This document shows, one piece after another, positions 24,256 to 31,636 of a stretch of DNA of 64,000 nucleotides. The notes beneath the pieces are model-generated. The model did no database searches. It was not told the DNA's origin and was given only the letters and a program-made list of their open reading frames with translations. Source of the stretch: Clostridiaceae bacterium. Its GTDB lineage: Bacteria > Bacillota > Clostridia > Lachnospirales > Lachnospiraceae. Where the stretch lies: contig CAJTGI010000016.1 in the NCBI GenBank assembly GCA_910575435.1, forward strand, positions 1 through 64,000, given 5' to 3'. Positions within the stretch are counted from its first letter, which is position 1. Every line of letters begins with the position of its first letter. The position numbers and the translations under genes are program-made.

Positions 24256-24854
24256 CGACGAAATCCCAACTCAATCTCACATTTTTTATCCTCAAGTTCC
24301 ACTGTTCGATAAATTTCCAATATCTGACAATTCTTTAATGTTATCTTTGTCTTATCACCTATTTTTTTAAATTCATATTGCTCCTTACATCTGCCCTCAT
24401 CTTCATTCCACAAAAATATTCCTATCGAATTTCTCGGAATCAATTTACTGTGCAATACAATTTGATACGTTCCTTCCGCAATATCTCTTCCAACCCTATA
24501 ATCCCCCATCTGACAAATCTCAAAATTTTTACCATCTAAATACTTTGTACTTTCTGGCATAATCTTAACCTTTCCTTTGCCTCCCCCAAGAAAAAATTCC
24601 GAGCCCTTCATAACATGATAATTATGGTAAATCTCTCCTTGATCTAATGCATCAACTCCCACTTCTGTCGGTCCTTCCAGCACTTCAATAGTATAGAAGC
24701 CCTCTGGAATATCTTGACTGCATTGCAATATTTCCCCTCCAGACACTTCCATTTCCTTAAAATCAGCACTCTTTATCAGACTAGATTTCAAATAATCAGA
24801 ACAAAGTATAAAGACACAGATACCAATAATTACAACAGGAATCATTTTTTTCAT
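24243..24854 (-). CDS. Membrane-anchored extracellular protein, unknown family
   Basis: 203 residues. An N-terminal signal anchor (MIPVVIIGICVFILCSDYL) is followed by an extracellular region with two related beta segments, IPEGFYTIEVLEG and YRVGRDIAEGTYQIVLHS, a pattern seen in small beta-sandwich envelope proteins. The stop lies inside promoter region A. It is the last gene in a run from 27929 and directly precedes the DUF2712-like gene. Not assigned to a named family. Confidence 0.65.
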   Translation of the reverse strand: MKKMIPVVIIGICVFILCSDYLKSSLIKSADFKEMEVSGGEILQCSQDIPEGFYTIEVLEGPTEVGVDALDQGEIYHNYHVMKGSEFFLGGGKGKVKIMPESTKYLDGKNFEICQMGDYRVGRDIAEGTYQIVLHSKLIPRNSIGIFLWNEDEGRCKEQYEFKKIGDKTKITLKNCQILEIYRTVELEDKKCEIELGFRRLEQ

Positions 24855-25014
24855 CGCATGTTTTCCCCCTTCTCCAACATAAGCCCTCTGTTTCCATCGT
24901 TGTCAGTTTCAGAATCTATTTATATCATTATTATAATGGACAAAACTGTTCCAACATATTGCTTTTGTTTATAATGCTGGTTTTATTGCTTATAATGACA
25001 CTTCCATTTTTAAA

Positions 25015-25683
25015 TCATCGGATTTTAATTAATTCCTGTCGCTTACGTAATAAAAAGTCAATTTCTTTGACAGTCTTTATTATGTCATTTAAGTTATCAG
25101 AAAATCTACCATCACAACATTTACAAGCAATATCTTCAAGATAAAACATTTTTTCAGCAATTTCGTTCTCACATTGTATAACCAATTGATTCCCGCACCC
25201 AAAATCATGTTCAACATATAATTTCTCCTCCAAACATTTTATCAAATACAAAATATTTTTATATTCCTCTCCATAATACATTAATTTATTTTGCTCAAAT
25301 TTATGTCTGACATCTTGAATAAAAAAATACGGTTGGCTTTCCACCAACCTAGCATCTTTCTTAATTACTTTTCTTTTTTCATGCAAGCCCTTGCAAGAAA
25401 AAAACAATGAAATGATAAAACAAGTTTCCCATAATATGACAAGAAACCGTAACCCAACCTCCTCGACTGATCCATTCAAAACACTTTCAAAAAGAAGCAT
25501 TCTGTATTTTTTATCTGTTAATCCCGGAATTACTAAATATTTTTCCAAATGGATTATTCTTCCATATATCTGCGGAATAATAGAAAAATATAAAATTAGC
25601 CATATCATAAAAATAATAATTGGCAAAATAAAATTTACTTTTTTTATGTTAGCGTTTTTATTATGATATGATTTATACTTCAT
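25015..25683 (-). CDS. Two-helix membrane protein of unknown function
   Basis: 222 residues. Two membrane helices (FILPIIIFMIWLILYFSII and FLVILWETCFIISLFFS) are followed by a cytoplasmic-looking helical C-terminal domain with a cysteine cluster (IACKCCDGRF) and a charged end (VKEIDFLLRKRQE). The ATG at 25683 is preferred because GGGAGG is 7 bases upstream; an in-frame TTG lies two codons before. Very low G+C compared with the flanking housekeeping genes. No family recognised. Confidence 0.6.
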   Translation of the reverse strand: MKYKSYHNKNANIKKVNFILPIIIFMIWLILYFSIIPQIYGRIIHLEKYLVIPGLTDKKYRMLLFESVLNGSVEEVGLRFLVILWETCFIISLFFSCKGLHEKRKVIKKDARLVESQPYFFIQDVRHKFEQNKLMYYGEEYKNILYLIKCLEEKLYVEHDFGCGNQLVIQCENEIAEKMFYLEDIACKCCDGRFSDNLNDIIKTVKEIDFLLRKRQELIKIR

Positions 25684-25721
25684 GTACAATCCTCCCTATA
25701 ATCCCCTAAAATATTGTTTAT

Positions 25722-26519
25722 CTAAATCCTACTACCGCACTCACCACAAAACTTCATCATATAATCATTTTTTGTTCCACAATTAGAACATATTTTGTCA
25801 CTCCATTTAAAAAGAAGCGCTTCTTTATATTTACGCAATCTTTCATAATCCTCCCTCTGGGGAGCGATTGACTCACAACAAAAACTAATTAACTCAATTC
25901 CAAATCTATCAAACTCTTTGCCTAAAACCTCCATAAACAGATCAGATAACTGCGATAAATATTGAGATATTTCCAAAAATGAAATTTGTTTTTTAATCAT
26001 ATATTCTGCCGTGACAGATTTTATCTTTGAATTTACCAATCCATTAAAATATTTTCTAACCATAAGAGAATCCACAACTGTCCCATTAGGAATTGCACCA
26101 ATGATACGCGAAACGAACAGGCGTGAATTATTAATGACAATACCATATTGTCCTCGAGCAGAAACATTTAAAATCAAACCATATTTCGGATCCTCTAACG
26201 GTATCAAAGTTGATGTTCCCCACTTCAAGTCGAAATTAATAGTCTTATTAACATAATAAACTTCCGCTGAAAATGGAGTTTTCCCTCCAAAAGGCAAATT
26301 TATTATTTTATTTAGAACAGGGAGATTTCCAGTAGATAACGTATGCGTACCAGCACCAAATAAATCTAATGCCTCGCCACCTTTAAAAAAAAGAACTTCC
26401 TGTCCTTGATTGACAATCAACTGCGAACCCAGGACAAAGTTCTCAGAAGGATATTTATAAATTAACCATTTTGAATCAACGCCCAGTCCATCATACTTAA
26501 TCCTATCAATAATTATCAT
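25722..26519 (-). CDS. SPFH-domain protein with C-terminal zinc ribbon (YdjI-like)
   Basis: 265 residues. An SPFH/Band-7-like domain (residues about 30-210: QLIVNQGQEVLFFKGGEALD, KTPFSAEVYYVNKT, ILNVSARGQYGIVI) resembles the YdjI/virion-core-like branch, and a C-terminal zinc ribbon CSNCGTKNDYMMKFCGECG completes it. SPFH proteins form membrane-associated rings or platforms. There is no N-terminal membrane helix, so attachment is indirect. It lies next to a zinc-ribbon/TPR gene, and the matching zinc ribbons suggest the pair act together. Confidence 0.8.
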   Translation of the reverse strand: MIIIDRIKYDGLGVDSKWLIYKYPSENFVLGSQLIVNQGQEVLFFKGGEALDLFGAGTHTLSTGNLPVLNKIINLPFGGKTPFSAEVYYVNKTINFDLKWGTSTLIPLEDPKYGLILNVSARGQYGIVINNSRLFVSRIIGAIPNGTVVDSLMVRKYFNGLVNSKIKSVTAEYMIKKQISFLEISQYLSQLSDLFMEVLGKEFDRFGIELISFCCESIAPQREDYERLRKYKEALLFKWSDKICSNCGTKNDYMMKFCGECGSRI

Positions 26520-26535
26520 TTAGATTTTCCTCCCA

Positions 26536-27375
26536 TTATCGTTCCTCTTTCCATATTTTCTTTTGCAATTCATAAAAAAACACATGATACGAATTATCCT
26601 TTTCCATTTTTTCTATATATGAAATAATAATTTTCCTTGCCTCATCATTTTCACTCTTCGCAAGTCTATATGCTTTCATAAAAATGTCCAGAACCTTCAT
26701 CGCATGATTAGGCAAGTGCTTTCCCATCAATATATTACCTTCCAATTCACACCAGCGGACACGTATTTGTCTAAATTTAGCCATTGCAAAATGCGCCCTC
26801 CAATCGTCAGGACAGAGATCAACTGCCAAAGAAGCCATTTCCGTTTCATCACAACCGATAACGCCAGATACCAAATTAAACACATTGCTTTGTTCCTGAT
26901 AAGCTGCAATATTAAAGGCTCTAATAAATGCTGATCTTAAATGTTGATCTGGCAAATATTTAGTCATTTCGACAAAGGTATCCAATTTTTGTTTCTCATC
27001 CGCAGCAACATTATATGCTTTTCTATATGCAGGAACCATAGATATATATCCAGATCTATCGCCACCAGAAGAAGCATATCCAAGCCATGCACTCCAACAA
27101 TCCGGCTGAATATCTATTGCTCGTTTAAATTTTTCGTTTGCTCTGGCATTATCTCCAATGCTTATTAATTTATAGCCATCCATCAACAATTCTTCTACAT
27201 CTTTACCCTCATATCCATATACATGCTTTGTGATATTTTGCGTAATATTTTGAATTATTTTATCCTGCTTTATCAAGAAACTTGCGAAACAATATTCACA
27301 TGTACCAATCTCATGTGAATTATCCAATATAATGTTGCCTCCACATTGCTCACATATCAAATTTATCTTGGCCAC
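26536..27375 (-). CDS. Zinc-ribbon protein with TPR-like repeats
   Basis: 279 residues from a GTG at 27375, chosen over the in-frame ATG at 27429 because AAGGAGG is 8 bases before the GTG. N-terminal zinc ribbon: CEQCGG and CEYC (about residues 8-28). The remainder is helical with TPR character (ANEKFKRAIDIQPDCWSAWLG; AYRKAYNVAADEKQKL; AMKVLDIFMKAYRLAKSEND). It lies 16 bp upstream of the SPFH gene in the same run. Probably an adaptor; function is inferred only from domains. Confidence 0.78.
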   Translation of the reverse strand: MAKINLICEQCGGNIILDNSHEIGTCEYCFASFLIKQDKIIQNITQNITKHVYGYEGKDVEELLMDGYKLISIGDNARANEKFKRAIDIQPDCWSAWLGYASSGGDRSGYISMVPAYRKAYNVAADEKQKLDTFVEMTKYLPDQHLRSAFIRAFNIAAYQEQSNVFNLVSGVIGCDETEMASLAVDLCPDDWRAHFAMAKFRQIRVRWCELEGNILMGKHLPNHAMKVLDIFMKAYRLAKSENDEARKIIISYIEKMEKDNSYHVFFYELQKKIWKEER

Positions 27376-27461
27376 AACTTCTACCTCCTTCTTACGTAAA
27401 ATAGGATGGGGCACTCCCCATCCCATCACAAATTTGCTTTAAAGTCCTACTATATACTAAA

Positions 27462-27929
27462 TCAATCCTCACTAATAATTTCTCTTTGATTTGATTTGTA
27501 TCCACTATTTACCTGTTTCAAATTAAGCTTCTTAAAAGCAGATTCTGTTATTGCTTTGGCAGACGAATAAAAAGCATTTCTTTTCTGCTGTTTAAAGACG
27601 TTGTCAGTCATTGCACTCATTCCGGCTAAAAACGTATTTTTTTCCTGAACCATAAGATAAACTTCCACATATAGATATGTTCCAACCGTTGTATTAGAGA
27701 TCGCAATCTGGGATTCTTCATCGACATTTACAATCACGCATTGCTCCTTCGTTCCAAACAGTGCCCCAACAACTCCCTTGCCTGCCCTTATCGTTGAAAT
27801 AGTGGCCTGCAATGGATATTGTTTTAACTGCAATTCATTTAGAATCGTTTGCTCCAACTGGTCTCTCATACCACCAGCCTCTTCAAAAATATAACTGTCA
27901 CTCAATCCGGTAAATCTTGGTTTTGGCAT
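27462..27929 (-). CDS. Uncharacterised soluble protein, first gene of the SPFH cluster
   Basis: 155 residues, not recognised. Mixed alpha/beta with a central VGALFGTKEQCVIVNVDEE and a long C-terminal helix (KQQKRNAFYSSAKAITESAFKKL). No signal peptide or membrane helix. AAGGAGG precedes the ATG, and promoter region B lies 140 bp upstream, so this gene probably begins the operon running to the two-helix protein at 25015. Confidence 0.65.
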   Translation of the reverse strand: MPKPRFTGLSDSYIFEEAGGMRDQLEQTILNELQLKQYPLQATISTIRAGKGVVGALFGTKEQCVIVNVDEESQIAISNTTVGTYLYVEVYLMVQEKNTFLAGMSAMTDNVFKQQKRNAFYSSAKAITESAFKKLNLKQVNSGYKSNQREIISED

Positions 27930-28060
27930 TTAAGTTTCCTCCTTTGTAAATATTGCAATTTGCATACATGGTAAGTTTTCCTCTTTTAATCAGTTCTAAT
28001 ACCAATTTAAGAGGTTCAAATAATGGTACCTGTTCTATTTCTGTGTCCTGAAATCTCTTT

Positions 28061-28135
28061 CGAAAGCAATTATAGCGTTAACGTTCTGCTTTTCCAACAA
28101 AGAATGCTCAAAAAGACTTTTTTATTGTTTAAAAC
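28061..28135 (-). promoter_or_regulatory. Promoter region B, near-duplicate of region A
   Basis: TTGGAA (complement of 28092-28097), 17-bp spacer, TATAAT (28069-28074), preceded by AACAATAAAAAAGTCTTTTT then GAGCATTCTTTG. The similarity to region A covers about 75 bp, including the last codons of the upstream gene. The leader from here to the gene start at 27929 is about 130 nt and was not found to hold a strong structure. Confidence 0.7.
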
Positions 28136-29351
28136 GAACCGTTATCGTAAAAATCATATCGTCATATGATATTTGCATCGTTCCGCCATATCGTTCCACC
28201 GTTTTTCGAATGCTTGCTATGCCCCAGCCCTCATGTCCCCTTTTCGTCGTTCGCAATTTACCACCCACGTTCAACACCTTCCCCCTATATTGATTCATCA
28301 CTTGAAACAAAACGCCATCCTGCCTTTCCAGAAGTGTGACACATATCTTCCTTTCTCCCTCCAGCATGGATGCCGCCTCTATGGCGTTATCCAAAACATT
28401 TGCAAAAATAGCAATGACATCTACGTCATCTATGTATTCCAAGCCCGCATCCTCACATCTCAGTTCCATCCCAATCCCCTGATTTGTTGCCTCCAGATAT
28501 TTTTCATTAATTACAATTTCCAGAATGGCATTTGAGCAATGATAAACCATTGCATTTTCGTTCATATTGCTCGCAAACTGGTCAATATATTCTTGAACCT
28601 CTTCCCGCTTCCCCTGATACAAAAGAATTGAGATCGTTTGCAAATGGTGCTTCATATCATGTTTTAAGATTGATACATGCTCATATTTTTGCTTTAAAAT
28701 CTCATATTGCCTATAGACCATCTCATCTTTAAGCTTCTTAATTTCCAGTTTTTGCATGGTCCATCGGTTTTTCATATAAATGCCAAAGAAGACCGAAACA
28801 AAAATATATAATGCAGAATTTGCAAATACGGAAAAATACAAAACATCCTTTGTGCCACGCCGCATATTTTGATGATGCAACAACAATAACAAGTTTGTTC
28901 CAAAAGAAACTCCAAAAAACACAGTCTGGAAAAGCAATGCACTGTTCGGATATTCTTTTCTTTTTAAGGTGATAATGCATTCATATACAAAAAACAGGCA
29001 TTCTAGCGCAATTAATTTCAACATCATATAAAAAAGCGTTTCCTGATTTGTCCTGATGAATAATGCATTGTGATTAATCAATAAATACCCCGTCGTAACC
29101 ACGATTATGGGCAGTCTTTTTCTAAATTGATTCATACAGAGAAAGAGAATGCACGCAATGACTGAAAAAATGATACTTTCCTGCACATCATAGATTAGCG
29201 CAAAAGATATCACAGCATACAAAATTCCCATACATGCGAACAATCTCTTTCTCTCTGCAATATAAGTATATAGCATCCATAAATATGTGCCAGATACCAG
29301 CAGCTGGGATGACAATTGTAGGGCCGTATCGCTGATATACCAATCAACCAT
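28122..29351 (-). CDS. AgrC/NatK-type sensor histidine kinase (GHKL)
   Basis: 409 residues. Six or so N-terminal membrane helices (about 1-200) are followed by a short coiled region, then the kinase: phospho-acceptor His in LKHDMKHHLQTI (about 230), N box NVLDNAIEAA (about 320), G box GWGIASIRKTVERYGG. The membrane-sensor layout matches peptide-sensing AgrC-like kinases. It overlaps the upstream response regulator gene by 8 bp and its stop lies within promoter region B. The likely input is an extracellular peptide or cell-envelope signal. Confidence 0.92.
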   Translation of the reverse strand: MVDWYISDTALQLSSQLLVSGTYLWMLYTYIAERKRLFACMGILYAVISFALIYDVQESIIFSVIACILFLCMNQFRKRLPIIVVTTGYLLINHNALFIRTNQETLFYMMLKLIALECLFFVYECIITLKRKEYPNSALLFQTVFFGVSFGTNLLLLLHHQNMRRGTKDVLYFSVFANSALYIFVSVFFGIYMKNRWTMQKLEIKKLKDEMVYRQYEILKQKYEHVSILKHDMKHHLQTISILLYQGKREEVQEYIDQFASNMNENAMVYHCSNAILEIVINEKYLEATNQGIGMELRCEDAGLEYIDDVDVIAIFANVLDNAIEAASMLEGERKICVTLLERQDGVLFQVMNQYRGKVLNVGGKLRTTKRGHEGWGIASIRKTVERYGGTMQISYDDMIFTITVRFKQ

Positions 29352-30054
29352 GCCTTCTCATCACCTCGAATCTTTCATATTGCTCAATAAAATCTTTTTT
29401 CTTTGATTTGGATAGGGGCAAATGCGTTGAATCATTTAAAATGACCTCCCGCCCCTTGATTAGGCTAACCTTTCTGAAATTGATGATATATGCCCTATGG
29501 CTTTGCCCGAAGCCCCGTTCCCGCAGCAGTTCAAATAATTCGTAGATTTTTCCATACAGGCTATAGGTAGCAGAAGTAGTATATATAAACACCTTTCTTT
29601 CCCTGTACTCAATATAGCGAATAGATGATATATAAATTTTCTTCATCCCTTCCAGCACCCTTAAAATAATATGATCCTCTTTTTCTTCAAAAACCGCATA
29701 GTCCTCGAACTCCTGCAAAATATATGTAATCTTCTGAGGCGTAACCGGTTTATCAAGATAATCAAAGCAATGGATCGCATAAGCCACGGTCTTATATTTC
29801 TCAAAGCCCGATACGATGATGATCTGCACCTGCTTGTCTTTTTCTCTCAATTTTCTGGCAATATCTATGCCGTTATCAATTCCCAATTCAATATCCAGAA
29901 AAATCAAATCATATCGATTTTTCGATTCCAGCAATAGACTTCCATCCGTAAAGCAATCTACTGTAACTGCTTTGTCTTTATAAAAATCTAAACATATTTC
30001 TTTCAAATAACTCTGCATAGGTTCTTCATCATCTACGACAGCAATATTGGGCAT
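29344..30054 (-). CDS. LytTR-family response regulator
   Basis: 236 residues from the ATG at 30054 (AAGGAGG five bases upstream; the longer frame to 30090 lacks a site). Receiver domain with the acidic pair near the N terminus (VVDDEEP), phospho-Asp in LIFLDIELG, and Lys in LDKPVTP; then a LytTR DNA-binding domain (HIILRVLEGMKKIYISSIRYIEYR, FGQSHRAYIINFRKV, LPLSKSKKKDF). LytTR proteins bind spaced direct repeats upstream of -35 elements, so promoter regions A and B are plausible targets. Confidence 0.93.
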   Translation of the reverse strand: MPNIAVVDDEEPMQSYLKEICLDFYKDKAVTVDCFTDGSLLLESKNRYDLIFLDIELGIDNGIDIARKLREKDKQVQIIIVSGFEKYKTVAYAIHCFDYLDKPVTPQKITYILQEFEDYAVFEEKEDHIILRVLEGMKKIYISSIRYIEYRERKVFIYTTSATYSLYGKIYELFELLRERGFGQSHRAYIINFRKVSLIKGREVILNDSTHLPLSKSKKKDFIEQYERFEVMRRHG

Positions 30055-30347
30055 TTCGTCCTCCTTCGTCTCGTAACTGTCACCATTCACGGCTTCGCTG
30101 TTTATTGTGACTCATAATCATCTTTCTATAATTCCTGTCTACATCTATTCACATAAACTGCACATTCAATTTCAACATTCTACTTTTTGCTAAAGAAACG
30201 CTGTCATATCTCTTATTTGAGAGTATTTAATAATTATTATGCAGAAAAGATTCTATCGTCAATATTATGCAAATCTCGAATATGCTTCATGTCTATCCAA
30301 TAAACTTCTAATGGTAACCGTGTCATAACATTATTCTATAAAATATA

Positions 30348-30375
30348 TCAAGGACTATGTTTCCATAGTCCTTGA
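30348..30375. other. Perfect 12-bp hairpin in a long intergenic region
   Basis: TCAAGGACTATG-TTTC-CATAGTCCTTGA. The 730-bp region 30055-30784 is otherwise A+T-rich and holds no convincing ORF. On the minus strand the hairpin is followed by TATATTTTATAG, so it could terminate minus-strand transcription, though no minus-strand gene lies upstream of it. Function unassigned. Confidence 0.5.
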
Positions 30376-30784
30376 ATGTAGTGTCACCGCAGCAATGCTA
30401 ACGCTTTTTGAATATCCATTTGTTGTTAGGACTCTCCATTAAAAGTATTCTACCAAATAAATTTTTTTTGTCAATGAATCATCACACAAAGTATCGATAT
30501 TCTCCTGATTATGGCTGTGCATCCAAGCTGACCCCATGCCATGTATTCCGATATTTCTTTTTTACCTGCTATCCCTCTCACAGAGGCCAGTAATCTTAAG
30601 TTTTTATAACTGAATCCATTTTCAGAATGTAAAGTCGGCGGGTCTATCACATGACGGGGTGAACAACTGTGACTAGCAACTACCTACTTTCTCTGCATGA
30701 CAATCAATCTTGAATTTCAGACATATTTATTATATAATCTCCGCTATAGGGTATTTGACTTCTGGAAAGAAAAGGAGAAAGAAT

Positions 30785-31516
30785 ATGCAACTTCTAATCA
30801 TAAGACACGGCGACCCGGACTATTCCATTGACTCCCTGACAGAGAAGGGGTGGAGGGAGGCAGAAATCCTAGCCAACCGCCTCTCGAAACTGGACGTGAA
30901 GGAATTTTATGTGTCGCCTCTAGGCAGGGCGAAAGATACCGCTTCCCTCACCTTGAAGAAAATGGGCAGGGAAGCCATAGAACTGCCCTGGATGCAGGAA
31001 TTTTTCCGAGCCGATATCGCCAGGCCCGATGGGGAGGGCCGTACCATTGCCTGGGACTGGCTCCCCCAGGACTGGACAAAGGAAGAGAGATATTACGACA
31101 AAGAAAAGTGGTCGGATACTGCCATTATGCGGGACAGCAAAGTGGCAGAAGAATACCGCTGGGTGGCAGAAGGATTGGACAAACTATTGGCGGACCACGG
31201 ATACATCCGGGAGGGACACTGCTATCGGGTGGAAAAGCCAAGCGCAGACCGCCTGGTACTGATTTGCCACTTTGGCGTGCAGTGCGTCATGCTCAGCCAC
31301 CTCTTGGGAATCTCCCCCATGGTGCTCTGGCACGGATTCTGTGCCGCCCCCACCTCCGTGACCACTGTCAATACAGAGGAGCGCAGAAAAGGCATCGCAT
31401 CCTTCCGAGTCAGTTCCTTCGGGGACATCTCCCACCTGTATGAAGCCGGGGAACCAGTTTCATTCCATGCCAGATTTTGCGAATATTATGGCAAAGAAGG
31501 AGAACGAGTTGACTGA
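30785..31516 (+). CDS. Histidine phosphatase superfamily protein (phosphoglycerate-mutase-like)
   Basis: 243 residues. The catalytic His motif LIIRHGDPDY lies at residues about 4-13, then SPLGRAKDTASLT, and the second conserved His in VLICHFGVQCVMLSHLL. The proton-donor region is EFFRADIA. The start at 30785 has AAGGAG; the frame is open from 30710. The substrate is unknown; many such enzymes act on small phosphorylated metabolites. It is a single-gene unit with its own terminator. Confidence 0.9.
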   Translation: MQLLIIRHGDPDYSIDSLTEKGWREAEILANRLSKLDVKEFYVSPLGRAKDTASLTLKKMGREAIELPWMQEFFRADIARPDGEGRTIAWDWLPQDWTKEERYYDKEKWSDTAIMRDSKVAEEYRWVAEGLDKLLADHGYIREGHCYRVEKPSADRLVLICHFGVQCVMLSHLLGISPMVLWHGFCAAPTSVTTVNTEERRKGIASFRVSSFGDISHLYEAGEPVSFHARFCEYYGKEGERVD

Positions 31517-31554
31517 TTTACGGCAACACGGACTGCTCACTTGCGATCAATAGG

Positions 31555-31602
31555 AAAACAGGCGGCATAGCCCTTACATCGGGCCATACCGCCTGTTTTT
31601 TA
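31555..31602 (+). terminator. Terminator after the histidine phosphatase gene
   Basis: AAACAGGCGG...CCGCCTGTTT with an inner GGGC/GCCC-type pairing, followed by TTTTTAT. It also lies just past the stop of the convergent GH5 gene and may serve both. Confidence 0.8.
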
Positions 31603-31636
31603 TCATTAAACAAAACTTTATTTCGCTTTTTTTCTA

